Source of the DNA: Pseudomonas chlororaphis
GTDB lineage: Bacteria > Pseudomonadota > Gammaproteobacteria > Pseudomonadales > Pseudomonadaceae
Assembly (NCBI RefSeq): GCF_000783395.1
Contig: NZ_JSFK01000004.1
Location: 70,765 to 134,764 of the forward strand
Reading direction: 5' to 3'
DNA length: 64,000 nt
Below the pieces are notes generated by a model. It did no database searches. It worked only from the letters and a program-made list of their open reading frames with translations, and had not been told where the DNA came from. The first letter of the stretch is position 1; each line of letters begins with the position of its first letter. The position numbers were made by a program, and so were the translations under genes. Shown here piece by piece: positions 1-8,660 of this stretch.

Positions 1-675
1 CAGATGTATGCCCAGTCGTATCAGAAGACCGTCGGCGAGGCCTCCAGCAAAGGTGTGCTGGACAAGACCAGCCCCGAGGCCAAGCGGGTTCAGGCGATTG
101 CCAACCGCTTGATCGCCCAGGCACCGAACTTCCGTCCGGATGCGGCGCAATGGCAGTGGGAGGTCAATCTGATCAAGAGCGACGAGCTCAACGCCAACTG
201 CGGGCCTGGCGGCAAGATCATTTTCTACACCGGGCTGATCGACAGCCTGAAACTCACCGACGATGAAATTGCCGCGGTCATGGGCCATGAAATCGCCCAC
301 GCCTTGCGCGAGCACGGTCGTGAAGCGATGTCCAAGGCGTACGGGATTGAAATGGCCAAGCAGGGCGCGGGTGCGTTGCTCGGTCTGGGTCAGGACAGTC
401 TGGCGCTGGCCGACACCGTGGCCAACTACGGCATGACCTTGCCGAACAGCCGTGCCAACGAAAACGAAGCCGACCTGATTGGTCTGGAACTGGCCGCACG
501 CGCCGGCTACAACCCGAATGCCGCGATCACCTTGTGGAACAAAATGAGCAAGGCCTCGGAAGGCTCGCCGCCGGAGTTCATGAGCACTCACCCGGCTTCG
601 ACCAGCCGGATCGCCTCGTTGCAGGCGGCGATTCCGAAGGTTATGCCGCTGTACGAACAAGCGCCTAAATCCTGA
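1..675 (+). CDS. M48 family metallopeptidase (5' partial)
   Basis: This is a zinc metalloprotease of the M48 family, probably a periplasmic or membrane-associated quality-control protease like LoiP/YggG and BepA. The zinc site is clear: HEIAH near 292–306, followed by the downstream glutamate in the ENEAD stretch near 460–475. The frame is open from base 1, before the first ATG at 4. The family normally has an N-terminal signal or lipobox region that is absent here, so the true start lies upstream of the window. The stop is at 673–675, followed at once by a hairpin repeat. Substrates cannot be inferred. Confidence 0.9.
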   Translation, partial: QMYAQSYQKTVGEASSKGVLDKTSPEAKRVQAIANRLIAQAPNFRPDAAQWQWEVNLIKSDELNANCGPGGKIIFYTGLIDSLKLTDDEIAAVMGHEIAHALREHGREAMSKAYGIEMAKQGAGALLGLGQDSLALADTVANYGMTLPNSRANENEADLIGLELAARAGYNPNAAITLWNKMSKASEGSPPEFMSTHPASTSRIASLQAAIPKVMPLYEQAPKS

Positions 676-681
676 GTCGGT

Positions 682-787
682 GATCGTTCCCACGCTTTGC
701 GTGGGAATGCCTCAAGGGACGCTCCGCGTTCCAAAAGGGACGCAGAGCGTCCCCGGCTGCATTCCCACGCAGAGCGTGGGAACGATC
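682..787. repeat. 106-bp intergenic inverted repeat, family A copy 1
   Basis: The outer arms GATCGTTCCCACGC and GCGTGGGAACGATC are perfect inverted repeats. A second nested pair (GGGACGCTC / GAGCGTCCC-like) lies inside. A close relative sits at 22848–22958. It lies between two convergent genes, so it may act as a bidirectional transcription barrier or be a palindromic REP/BIME-like element. Confidence 0.9.
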
Positions 788-799
788 CTTCTTTCAGGG

Positions 800-1384
800 T
801 TAAACCCAGCCACTGCTCTGCATTGCCTTGTACACCGCAACGATCGCCAGAATCATGAATGCCGAGGCCGCGAGGCGACGGATCAGGGTCAGTGGCAATT
901 TGTCTGCGGCGAAGTTACCTGCCAGCACCACCGGCACGTTGGCAATCAACATACCCGCCGTGGTACCGATAATCACCAGCCACAGATCCGGGTATTGCGC
1001 CGCGAGCATCACCGTCGCGACCTGAGTCTTGTCACCCATTTCCGCCAGGAAGAACGCAATCAGCGTGGTCAGGAACGGCCCGAACTTGCGTGCGGTGCTG
1101 GTTTCATCGTCATCCATTTTGTCCGGGACCAGTGTCCACAGCGCTGTGGCCGTAAAACTGGCAGCGAGAATCCAGTGCAGCGTCGCATTCGAGAAGAAAC
1201 TGCCGAACCAGGCGCCGACCGCACCGGCTGCTGCGTGGTTGGCCAGGGTCGCGGCAACAATACCGGCAATGATCGGCCAGGGTTTGCGGAAGCGAGCGGC
1301 GAGAATCAGCGCGAGCAGTTGCGTCTTGTCGCCGATTTCGGCCAAGGCAACGATTGCGGTGGGAACGAGTAACGAGTCCAGCAT
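800..1384 (-). CDS. TMEM165/GDT1 family manganese exporter
   Basis: A 194-residue integral membrane protein of the UPF0016/GDT1 family, whose bacterial members export Mn2+. Both family signature motifs are present: E-x-G-D-K-T at residues 16–21 and again at 115–120. They lie in two homologous halves separated by an acidic loop near residues 88–95. About six hydrophobic segments are visible. The leader upstream is a yybP-ykoY riboswitch, which fits induction by manganese and supports the transport assignment. The gene is monocistronic and convergent with the protease gene. Confidence 0.92.
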   Translation of the reverse strand: MLDSLLVPTAIVALAEIGDKTQLLALILAARFRKPWPIIAGIVAATLANHAAAGAVGAWFGSFFSNATLHWILAASFTATALWTLVPDKMDDDETSTARKFGPFLTTLIAFFLAEMGDKTQVATVMLAAQYPDLWLVIIGTTAGMLIANVPVVLAGNFAADKLPLTLIRRLAASAFMILAIVAVYKAMQSSGWV

Positions 1385-1414
1385 CAGGATTTCCTAAGGG
1401 GCGGGTCGACACGG

Positions 1415-1600
1415 CTATGACACGTACAGCCTTCCCGCCCCGGGTAAGGTGTGCGTGTCATAGGTCTTGTCAAACCCTGCGATCCGTCTGCTGCGGACGC
1501 TTGGGTCGCATACGCCATGATCTGAGGATCAAGTATGTTGACGTATGCCGGACGAGCTTGGCGCTCGTGGGAGACTACTCCCCTAGGACGGAGCGGATTC
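1415..1600 (-). promoter_or_regulatory. yybP-ykoY manganese riboswitch
   Basis: On the minus strand the leader of the GDT1-family gene contains GGGGAGTAG (complement of 1575–1583). It continues with the GCATACGTCAACATACTTG-type segment (around 1522–1550), a matching GGCGTATGCGA arm, and GACAAGACC. These are the conserved pieces of the yybP-ykoY aptamer as in E. coli alx. Downstream, CTATGACACG (1415–1424) and CGTGTCATAG (1454–1463) form a 10-bp perfect inverted repeat ending close to the start codon, a plausible expression platform. Mn2+ binding would be expected to open translation or read-through. Aptamer identity is strong; the exact boundaries are estimates. Confidence 0.9.
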
Positions 1601-1646
1601 TGCCTAGGCAAATCCGATTGAGCAAGCCTCTTTTTTAAAAGAAGTT

Positions 1647-2645
1647 TCAGCCGCGCTTGGCGCGGTAAATCCGGAAACCATTGCCTTCGGCCTTGATCGC
1701 ACAGATGCCCAGATGCTCTTCGATCAGCGGTTGATACTTGAGGAAGCTGTTCGCCACCAAGCGCAGTTCGCCGCCGTTTTTCAGATGTTTCGCCGCTTTT
1801 CGCAGCAAGTTCTCGGTGGCGAAATAATCAGTGTGCACGCCGACATGAAACGGCGGGTTGCTTAGAATCGCGCTCAAACCCATCGGCGCGGCATCGATAC
1901 CGTCCCCGGTCAGCACTTCAGCTTCCAGACCGTTGGCCGCCAATGTCAGGCGACTGCTGGCGGCGGCGAACGCATCGACATCGAGCAACGTGACCTGATT
2001 GTGCGGGTAGCGACGTTTTACCGCAGCGCCCAACACACCCGCGCCGCAACCGAAGTCGAGCAAGTGGCCGCTCGGCAGTTTGTCCAGATGCTCCAGCAGC
2101 AGGGCGCTGCCGCGATCCAGGCGACCGTGGCTGAATACGCCCGGCAGGCTGATGACTTTCAGCGGGCCTTCGGCCAAAGGCAGTTCATAGGTCTGCGCCA
2201 GGCTTTCCAATGATTTCGCTTCCGGGGCATTGGCCACAGTCACTTGCCACAACTGGCAGTGCCGCGCGCTGTCGAGCTTGCGCGGTTTGCCGAACGGGTT
2301 GAGCTGCTTGGACGCGCCCTCGATGCCACTGCGTTTTTCCCCGACCAGAAACACTTCGCGACCGGCCAGACGCGAAGCCACGGCATTGAGGATGTAATCG
2401 GTCAGATCCTTGGACTTGGGCAGAAACACCACGGCGCTGTCGAACTCCCGCTCCGGGATGTTCACGCCGAAATGGCTGCGACCTTCGAAGCGAGCGTCCA
2501 GCGCGGCTTGATCGCCGGCATGCCAGCACCAGCCGAATGCATTGGGCAGGCGCCCGAGCAAATCGTCGGCGGGCAAACCGGCCAACAACAACGAACCTTG
2601 AAACAACTCGGGCTGACGAAGCAGTACTTCACTGCGCGGATCCAT
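1647..2645 (-). CDS. rsmC: 16S rRNA (guanine1207-N2)-methyltransferase RsmC
   Basis: A 332-residue enzyme that methylates G1207 of 16S rRNA in the 30S subunit using S-adenosylmethionine. It has the two-domain build of the RsmC/RlmG family: a degenerate N-terminal methyltransferase fold and an active C-terminal one. The SAM motif [10 protein letters not shown] lies at residues 197–206, the acidic LDVD after the next strand near 221–224, and the catalytic NPPFH at 263–267, followed by the HVGVHTDY stretch typical of RsmC. Length agrees with the family. It reads as a single gene behind the riboswitch region. Confidence 0.94.
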   Translation of the reverse strand: MDPRSEVLLRQPELFQGSLLLAGLPADDLLGRLPNAFGWCWHAGDQAALDARFEGRSHFGVNIPEREFDSAVVFLPKSKDLTDYILNAVASRLAGREVFLVGEKRSGIEGASKQLNPFGKPRKLDSARHCQLWQVTVANAPEAKSLESLAQTYELPLAEGPLKVISLPGVFSHGRLDRGSALLLEHLDKLPSGHLLDFGCGAGVLGAAVKRRYPHNQVTLLDVDAFAAASSRLTLAANGLEAEVLTGDGIDAAPMGLSAILSNPPFHVGVHTDYFATENLLRKAAKHLKNGGELRLVANSFLKYQPLIEEHLGICAIKAEGNGFRIYRAKRG

Positions 2646-2677
2646 AACTGCTCCTTAAAAAAAAGTGCCGCAGTTTA

Positions 2678-3643
2678 TCAACTGACGACCCGCAGCGCCT
2701 TACCGCTGAAGAACGCCTGAGCGTTTTCGGTCAATTGGCCGACGATGCGCTGGCGTGCTTCAACACTGCCCCAAGCGTTGTGCGGTGTGACGATCAGGCG
2801 TGGGATGTCCGCCGCGAGCAACGGATTGCCCTGGGTCGGTGGCTCGACGCTCAACACATCGGTAGCCGCGCCGCCGAGGTGGCCATTGCGCAAAGCATCG
2901 GCCAGCGCCTGTTCATCGATCAGACCGCCACGGGCGGTGTTGACCACGAACGCACCTGGCTTCATCGAGGCCAGTTCGCGGGCGCCGATGAAGTGGCGGG
3001 TGTGCTCGTTGAGCGGGCAATGCAGGGTGAGCGCGTCGATTTGTGGCAGCAGTTGATTCAGCGGCAAGCGATCCGGGCGAGCAGGGCGCCCGGGAATCTG
3101 CCCGAGCAACACGCGCATGCCGAACGCTTCGGCCAATCGCGCCACAGCGCCGCCGAGTTCGCCATGACCGAGCAGGCCGAGGGTTTTGCCTTCCAGCTCG
3201 ACAATCGGATAGTCGAGCAAACAGAACTGTTTCGCCTGCTGCCAGTGACCTTCGCCGACGGCTTTCTGGTAATCGGCCAGACGCGTGGCGAGGTTGAGCA
3301 GCAGCATGATCGTGTGCTGCGCCACCGACGGCGTGCCGTAACCCTGGCAGTTGCATACGGTGATGCCCTGCGCACGGGCGGCGGCGAGGTCGACATTGTT
3401 GGTGCCCGTGGCGGTGATCAGGATCAGTTTCAGAGCGGGGTTGGCGGCCATGGCGGCGGCGTCGATCAGGATCTTGTTGGTGATCGCCACCGTCGCCCCT
3501 CGCAGGCGCTCGGCAACCTGCTCGGGCAAGGTCTGGGCGAACAGTTGCAGATCGCTGAAACACTCGCGCAATGGACTGAGGTCGAGGTCGCCGAGATCCA
3601 GCGAAGGGTGATCAAGGAATACCGCGCGGCGCGTGTTCGTCAT
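2678..3643 (-). CDS. D-2-hydroxyacid dehydrogenase (glycerate/hydroxypyruvate reductase-like)
   Basis: A 321-residue NAD(P)-dependent oxidoreductase of the D-isomer 2-hydroxyacid dehydrogenase family. The nucleotide-binding GxGxxG is at residues 159–164, and the catalytic triad fits R238 (TARGG), E267 and H288 (TPHNA). The start at 3643 (MTNTRRAVFL) is preferred over the 70-residue longer frame because the extra residues do not resemble the family and would run into the divergent gene. Hydroxypyruvate or glyoxylate is the likely substrate class, but sequence alone cannot decide. It is divergent from the LysE exporter with 91 bp between starts. Confidence 0.9.
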   Translation of the reverse strand: MTNTRRAVFLDHPSLDLGDLDLSPLRECFSDLQLFAQTLPEQVAERLRGATVAITNKILIDAAAMAANPALKLILITATGTNNVDLAAARAQGITVCNCQGYGTPSVAQHTIMLLLNLATRLADYQKAVGEGHWQQAKQFCLLDYPIVELEGKTLGLLGHGELGGAVARLAEAFGMRVLLGQIPGRPARPDRLPLNQLLPQIDALTLHCPLNEHTRHFIGARELASMKPGAFVVNTARGGLIDEQALADALRNGHLGGAATDVLSVEPPTQGNPLLAADIPRLIVTPHNAWGSVEARQRIVGQLTENAQAFFSGKALRVVS

Positions 3644-3734
3644 CAACTGTACCTTTTGTGCTGTGAGCGTTGGGCGTAATCTGCCGAGCCTACCAGATGA
3701 AACAAATTGATACGCTTGGCCGAAAGGAGCCCCC

Positions 3735-4364
3735 ATGTACTGGACCGAGTTCTTGACCGTTGCACTGATCCATTTGCTGGCCGTCGCCAGCCCCGGCCCG
3801 GACTTTGCCGTGGTGGTGCGCGAGAGCGTGACCCACGGGCGCCGTGCGGGCACCTGGACCGCGCTGGGCGTGGGTACGGCGATTTTCCTCCACGTTGGTT
3901 ATTCGCTGCTCGGCATTGGCCTGATCGTGTCGCAATCGATTGTGCTGTTCAACGCCTTGAAGTGGGCGGCGGCTGCGTACTTGCTGTACATCGGCTTCAA
4001 GGCATTGCGCGCGCAACCGGCGAAAACCGTCACCGATGATCTGCACAAAGAAGCGGGCGTACGCACCGCTCGCGGCGCATTCACTTCAGGCTTCGTGACC
4101 AACGGCCTGAACCCGAAAGCTACGCTGTTCTTTCTGTCGCTGTTCACCGTGGTGATCAATCCGCACACGCCACTGGCCGTGCAGGCCGGTTACGGGATTT
4201 ACCTGGCTGTCGCAACTGCGATTTGGTTCTGCCTGGTGGCGATGCTGTTTAGCCAGCAACGGGTACGTGCCGGTTTCGCCCGCATGGGCCACTGGTTCGA
4301 CCGCACCATGGGCGCGGTGCTGATCGCTCTCGGCGTGAAAATCGCGTTTACCGAGATGCATTGA
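3735..4364 (+). CDS. LysE/RhtB family amino-acid exporter
   Basis: A 209-residue inner-membrane exporter of the LysE/RhtB family. It has the N-terminal SPGPDFAVVVRES signature near residues 19–31 and about six hydrophobic segments. An AAAGGAG ribosome site sits 5–6 bases before the ATG. Family members export amino acids such as threonine, homoserine, leucine or lysine; the substrate is not readable here. The divergent 2-hydroxyacid dehydrogenase shares its upstream region, so common regulation is possible but unproven. Confidence 0.9.
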   Translation: MYWTEFLTVALIHLLAVASPGPDFAVVVRESVTHGRRAGTWTALGVGTAIFLHVGYSLLGIGLIVSQSIVLFNALKWAAAAYLLYIGFKALRAQPAKTVTDDLHKEAGVRTARGAFTSGFVTNGLNPKATLFFLSLFTVVINPHTPLAVQAGYGIYLAVATAIWFCLVAMLFSQQRVRAGFARMGHWFDRTMGAVLIALGVKIAFTEMH

Positions 4365-4372
4365 TCCTACTG

Positions 4373-4464
4373 TGTAGGAGCTGCCGAAGGCTGCGATCTT
4401 TTGATCTTGATCTTAAAAACAAAGTCAAAAGATCGCAGCCTCGTTGCACTCGACAGCTCCTACA
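4373..4464. repeat. Intergenic inverted repeat, family B copy 1
   Basis: TGTAGGAGCTG…GCTGCGATCTTTT is answered by AAAAGATCGCAGC…CAGCTCCTACA, forming a long stem. The same arms occur in a second copy at 52427–52509. It lies between convergent genes and touches the last codons of the AraC-type gene. Confidence 0.9.
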
Positions 4465-5224
4465 CTAGTTCGCTGAGCTTGCTCAGGTTATTCAGGTATT
4501 CGCGGGGGTTTTCCCCAAGCAAACGGCGAAACATCGCGCTGAACGCCCGCGCGCTGCCGTAACCCAGATCTCGCGCCACACGCTGCACGCTGTCCCCGGC
4601 GAGCAGGCGCGGCAGGGCTTCCATCAAGCGCAGTTGCTGGCGCCAGGCGTTGAAACTCATCTGCAACTGTTGCTGAAACAGTCGCGCCAATGTGCGTGAG
4701 CTGGCGCCGACCTGCTGCGCCCAGTCTTCCAGGGTATTGGCATGATCCGGGGTGTGCAGCAGTGCCAGACAGATGTTTTGCAGACGCCGGTCGCTGGGCA
4801 TCGGAATGTGCAGCGGCAGGTTTTCCAGACTGGCAAGCTCTTCCAGCATCAACTGCTGAATCAGCGGATTGTCGGCGTGCGGCGGCCCTTGCACGGCACG
4901 CAGGATCAGCTCGCGCAGCAACGGTGTCACCGCCAATACGCAGCACTGTTGCAGGCTGGCGGGTGACAGTTCTGGGGCGATGAACAGCGAGCGCATCTGC
5001 ACATCGCCACTCATGAAAATCTCGTGCGCCACTTCGGGTGGAATCCACACCGCGCGACTCGGCGGAATCACCCACGCACCCGATTCCGTGACCACGCGCA
5101 TGATCCCGCTGACGGCATACAGCAACTGCGCCTCGCGATGCAGGTGCAGCGGCTGGTGGGCGCCGTCCAGATAATCCCGGGGGTAGGCGCTCACCGGGCC
5201 GTGTTCGAAGTGGCTGATCAACAT
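4460..5224 (-). CDS. AraC family transcriptional regulator
   Basis: A 254-residue regulator with an N-terminal cupin-like sensor domain (HLHREAQLLY…, roughly residues 20–110) and a C-terminal double helix-turn-helix (about 160–250) holding the AraC signature around VARDLGYGSARAFSAMFRR. The frame is open to an ATG at 5311, but that start would overlap the divergent MFS gene and adds 29 residues without family resemblance. ATG 5224 (MLISHFEHG) is therefore chosen; it leaves 85 bp for a shared control region. It probably controls the neighbouring MFS transporter, as in many AraC/MFS divergent pairs. Confidence 0.86.
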   Translation of the reverse strand: MLISHFEHGPVSAYPRDYLDGAHQPLHLHREAQLLYAVSGIMRVVTESGAWVIPPSRAVWIPPEVAHEIFMSGDVQMRSLFIAPELSPASLQQCCVLAVTPLLRELILRAVQGPPHADNPLIQQLMLEELASLENLPLHIPMPSDRRLQNICLALLHTPDHANTLEDWAQQVGASSRTLARLFQQQLQMSFNAWRQQLRLMEALPRLLAGDSVQRVARDLGYGSARAFSAMFRRLLGENPREYLNNLSKLSELV

Positions 5225-5309
5225 GTCTGATTCAATGACTTGCTTGGCAGGAATGCGCTTTACGGCCAACCTAGCATAAACGGCACACAACAACGTAAAG
5301 CGTGCCGTC

Positions 5310-6494
5310 ATGAATCAATCCCGTAATGTCATTCGCTACATCAACGCCGCGCATGTGATCGATCACATGTTCATGCTGATTTTTCCCGCCGCCGTGCTCG
5401 GCATGACCCAGGCTTTCGGTCTCGATTACGCCACGCTGATCGGCCTGTCGCTGGGTGGTTTCATTGCTTTTGGCGCCTGTTCGCTACCCGCCGGTTGGCT
5501 CGGCGATCACTGGAGTCGGCGGCAAATGATGCTTGTGTTTTTCTTCGGCATCGGCGTCTCGGCGATTTTTACCGGCCTGAGTAACAGTCCGACGATGCTG
5601 GTGATCGGCCTGACCCTGATCGGTATTTTCGCGGCGATTTATCACCCGGTCGGCACGGCAATGCTGGTGGCCTACGCACAAAACCGTGGCCGCGAAATCG
5701 GCATCAACGGCATGTGGGGCAATCTGGGCGTGGCGTTTTCGGCGCTGATCACCGGTTTGCTGGTGGCGCAGTTCGGCTGGCGCTCGGCGTTTCTGATACC
5801 TGGCGCAGTAGCGATTGTGCTGGGTTTTGGCTTCGCCTTGCAGGTGCGTGAGGAACCGATTCCGAAGCGTCCGCACACGCCACTCAAAGGCGCCGCCGGT
5901 CAGCGCATTTCGATGATGATGGTTTTCGGCGTGCTTGCGCTGGCCACGGCCACCGGCGGCGTGGTGTTCAACGCCACCACCATGACCTATCCAAAGCTGT
6001 TTCAGGAGCGTTTGCATGAGCTGTTCGCTTCGCCGCAAACCCTCGGTGTGGTGGTCAGTCTGGCCTATGCCTTTGGTGCGGTTGCGCAGTTGAGCATTGG
6101 TCGTGTCTTGCATCGGCTCAGCCTGAAATGGCCGTTTGTTGTCCTGACGTTGTGCCAGGCACCGCTGCTGTTTGCGCTGGCCTATGCCGACGGCTGGGCG
6201 GTGATCGCCCTCGGTGCAGCGTTCATGTTCGTGGTGTTCGGGCAGGTAACAGTCAACGATGCGATGGTTGCCAACTTCGTCGCCCCGCAATGGCAATCAC
6301 GGGTGTTCGCCCTGCGTTACTGTTTATCGTTCGGCGCCAGTGCGACGGCGATTCCGCTGATTTCCTATGTTGAACCGCGCCATGGTTTTGTAGGCCTGTA
6401 CTTGATTCTCGCGGGTTTCGGCGCGTTGACCTTCCTTGCTGCCGTCGTATTTCCACGGACGCCTTCCGAGGAGGCTGTAGGACAAACAGCCTGA
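5310..6494 (+). CDS. MFS transporter
   Basis: A 394-residue, twelve-segment transporter of the major facilitator superfamily. The loop after the second segment carries the GWLGDHWSRR form of the conserved GxLaDrxGrr motif near residues 62–71, and a central cytoplasmic loop near 190–205 splits the protein into two halves. Efflux of a drug-like compound is plausible because of the AraC regulator next to it, but the substrate is unknown. The ATG at 5310 lacks a strong ribosome site; no better in-frame start is visible. Confidence 0.88.
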   Translation: MNQSRNVIRYINAAHVIDHMFMLIFPAAVLGMTQAFGLDYATLIGLSLGGFIAFGACSLPAGWLGDHWSRRQMMLVFFFGIGVSAIFTGLSNSPTMLVIGLTLIGIFAAIYHPVGTAMLVAYAQNRGREIGINGMWGNLGVAFSALITGLLVAQFGWRSAFLIPGAVAIVLGFGFALQVREEPIPKRPHTPLKGAAGQRISMMMVFGVLALATATGGVVFNATTMTYPKLFQERLHELFASPQTLGVVVSLAYAFGAVAQLSIGRVLHRLSLKWPFVVLTLCQAPLLFALAYADGWAVIALGAAFMFVVFGQVTVNDAMVANFVAPQWQSRVFALRYCLSFGASATAIPLISYVEPRHGFVGLYLILAGFGALTFLAAVVFPRTPSEEAVGQTA

Positions 6495-6640
6495 TCAATG
6501 AAGAAAACCGGCAAATGCTGGCGCAAAGCTAGCATTTGTACGGCTTTGCAAATCATTCCTTTGGCTGATTTGGCTGGCGTATAAGGGTTCTAGAGTACCG
6601 ATCTCTACGCCAACACCGTGCAGTCAGAAAAGGGATTCTT

Positions 6641-8323
6641 ATGTTGCAGACTCGCGTCATTCCCCCGGCCGATGGGGCCTACCAGTATCCATTGCTGATC
6701 AAGCGGCTGCTGATGTCCGGCGCCCGATACGAGAAAACCCGCGAGATCATTTACCGCGACCAGATTCGCTATAGCTACCCGACCCTGATCGAGCGCGTGG
6801 CGCGGTTGGCCAACGTGCTGACGGCGGCCGGTGTGAAGGCCGGTGACACGGTGGCGGTGATGGACTGGGACAGCCATCGTTATCTGGAGTGCATGTTTGC
6901 CATTCCGATGATCGGTGCGGTGATCCACACGATCAACGTGCGTCTGTCGCCTGAGCAGATCCTCTACACCATGAACCACGCCGAGGACCGCTTTGTGCTG
7001 GTCAACAGCGAGTTTGTCGGCCTGTACCAAGCGATCGCGCCGCACCTGACCACAGTCGAGAAAACCCTGCTGCTGACCGACCTGCCGGAGAAGACCGCCG
7101 AGCTGCCGAATCTGGTTGGCGAGTACGAGCAACTGCTGGCCGCCGCGAGTGCGCAGTACGACTTCCAGGACTTCGACGAAAACTCGGTCGCCACCACGTT
7201 CTACACCACTGGCACCACCGGCAACCCGAAAGGCGTGTATTTCACCCATCGGCAACTGGTGCTGCACACCATGGGCGTGTCGACGATCATGGGCTCCATC
7301 GACAGCGTGCGCCTGCTTGGCACCAACGATGTGTATATGCCGATCACGCCGATGTTCCACGTTCATGCCTGGGGTCTGCCGTACGTGGCGACCATGTTGG
7401 GCCTGAAACAGGTTTATCCGGGACGTTACGATCCGGAATTTCTCGTGGAGTTGTGGCGCAAGGAAAAGGTCACCTTCTCCCACTGCGTGCCAACCATTTT
7501 GCAGATGCTGCTTAACGCCAAAGGCGCACAAGGCACCGATTTCGGCGGCTGGAAAATCGTCATTGGCGGCAGCGCGCTCAATCGCACGCTGTACGAAACC
7601 GCCAAGGCGCGCGGCATTCAGCTGACCGCCGCGTACGGCATGTCGGAAACCGGGCCTTTGGTGTCCTGTGCGCACCTCAATGACGAGTTGATGGCGGGTA
7701 CTGAAGACGAACGCACCACTTACCGGATCAAGGCCGGTGTACCGGGGCCGTTGGTCGAAGCTGCGATTGTCGACGGCGACGGCAACTTCCTTCCGGCCGA
7801 CGGCGAAACCCAGGGCGAACTGGTGCTGCGCGCACCGTGGCTCACCGAAGGGTATTTCAACGAACCGCAGAAGGGCGCCGAACTCTGGGCCGGCGGCTGG
7901 CTGCACACCGGCGACGTCGCCACGCTCGACAGCATGGGCGTGATCGACATCCGCGATCGCATCAAGGACGTGATCAAGACCGGCGGCGAGTGGATCTCCT
8001 CGCTGGACCTCGAAGACCTGATCAGTCGTCACGTCGCGGTACGCGAAGTAGCAGTGGTGGGCATCGCCGATCCGCAGTGGGGCGAGCGTCCGTTTGCCTT
8101 GCTGGTGATCCGCGAAGGGCACGTGATCGGGGCGCGCGAGCTCAAGGAACACCTCAAGCCGTTCGTGGAATTGGGCCACCTGAGCAAGTGGGCGATTCCG
8201 AGTCAGATCGCCCTTGTTACCGAAATTCCCAAGACCAGTGTCGGCAAGCTCGACAAGAAGCGCATCCGCCTCGACATCACCGAATGGCAGGCCAACAACA
8301 GCACCTTCCTTTCGACACTTTAA
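6641..8323 (+). CDS. Medium-chain fatty acid–CoA ligase (AlkK-like)
   Basis: A 560-residue ATP-dependent acyl-CoA synthetase of the ANL superfamily. It adenylates a fatty acid and transfers it to CoA. The AMP-binding P-loop TTGTTGNPKG is near residues 188–198, the A5 motif YGMSETGP near 333–340, the A7 motif GWLHTGD near 420–426, and the C-terminal catalytic lysine in the KTSVGKLDKK stretch near 530–540. Overall it resembles AlkK of P. putida/P. oleovorans. The DUF1302–DUF1329–LuxR genes follow on the same strand after 337 bp, an order I also recall from P. putida around PP_0763–0767. Confidence 0.9.
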   Translation: MLQTRVIPPADGAYQYPLLIKRLLMSGARYEKTREIIYRDQIRYSYPTLIERVARLANVLTAAGVKAGDTVAVMDWDSHRYLECMFAIPMIGAVIHTINVRLSPEQILYTMNHAEDRFVLVNSEFVGLYQAIAPHLTTVEKTLLLTDLPEKTAELPNLVGEYEQLLAAASAQYDFQDFDENSVATTFYTTGTTGNPKGVYFTHRQLVLHTMGVSTIMGSIDSVRLLGTNDVYMPITPMFHVHAWGLPYVATMLGLKQVYPGRYDPEFLVELWRKEKVTFSHCVPTILQMLLNAKGAQGTDFGGWKIVIGGSALNRTLYETAKARGIQLTAAYGMSETGPLVSCAHLNDELMAGTEDERTTYRIKAGVPGPLVEAAIVDGDGNFLPADGETQGELVLRAPWLTEGYFNEPQKGAELWAGGWLHTGDVATLDSMGVIDIRDRIKDVIKTGGEWISSLDLEDLISRHVAVREVAVVGIADPQWGERPFALLVIREGHVIGARELKEHLKPFVELGHLSKWAIPSQIALVTEIPKTSVGKLDKKRIRLDITEWQANNSTFLSTL

Positions 8324-8660
8324 GTGTCTGCTGGCGCGCCGGAAACGGCGCGCCAGACCCACCAAGCAAGCGCTTGGCTTGTGAAATCGAAAAAATCAGC
8401 CATCCTTGCCGTGCCGACATGCGTCGGACTGGCGAAAGGACTGTTCCAGAGTGGCCGGCAGCTGCAAATCACACTTTAGAGGGATCAAGCAGTACCACCT
8501 GCTGGCTATAGTCCGCTCAAGGATTTTTAAGAACGGAGCACACGCACAAATCGGGGCGATGCATCTTTGGAGTGACTTCGGGCTGTCTCTGGCACCCGGT
8601 CCTTCAGGCGTTTTTAAAAGTACTCACTGCCATAACAATAATGCACATGGAGTAGCGTCG
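8324..8660 (+). promoter_or_regulatory. 337-bp intergenic region with a palindrome
   Basis: No convincing gene is seen. CAAGCGCTTG at 8367–8376 is a perfect 10-bp palindrome inside a longer imperfect one, and could be the operator of a TetR-like or other dimeric regulator. An in-frame extension of the next gene back to 8406 exists but is ignored because a clean signal peptide starts at 8661. No confident -35/-10 pair was identified. Confidence 0.4.

Noticed and set aside
5225..5311. Longer start for the AraC-type regulator at 5311
   Set aside because: It would overlap the divergent MFS start codon and adds residues without similarity; ATG 5224 gives a normal family start.
6605..8365. 586-residue minus-strand ORF opposite the acyl-CoA ligase, and similar long antisense ORFs (30820–32676 +, 36086–37993 -, 10547–12223 -)
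   Set aside because: Each lies antisense to a gene with clear family motifs, and the His/Arg/Gln-rich translations are typical of shadow frames in GC-rich DNA.
8589..8606. TGGCACCCGGTCCTTCA as a sigma-54 promoter ahead of the DUF1302 gene
   Set aside because: The -24 half (TGGCAC) fits, but the required GC at the -12 position is missing at the correct spacing.
8406..8660. Upstream extension of the DUF1302 ORF
   Set aside because: The signal peptide begins at 8661; the extra 85 residues are unlike a leader and have no family support.
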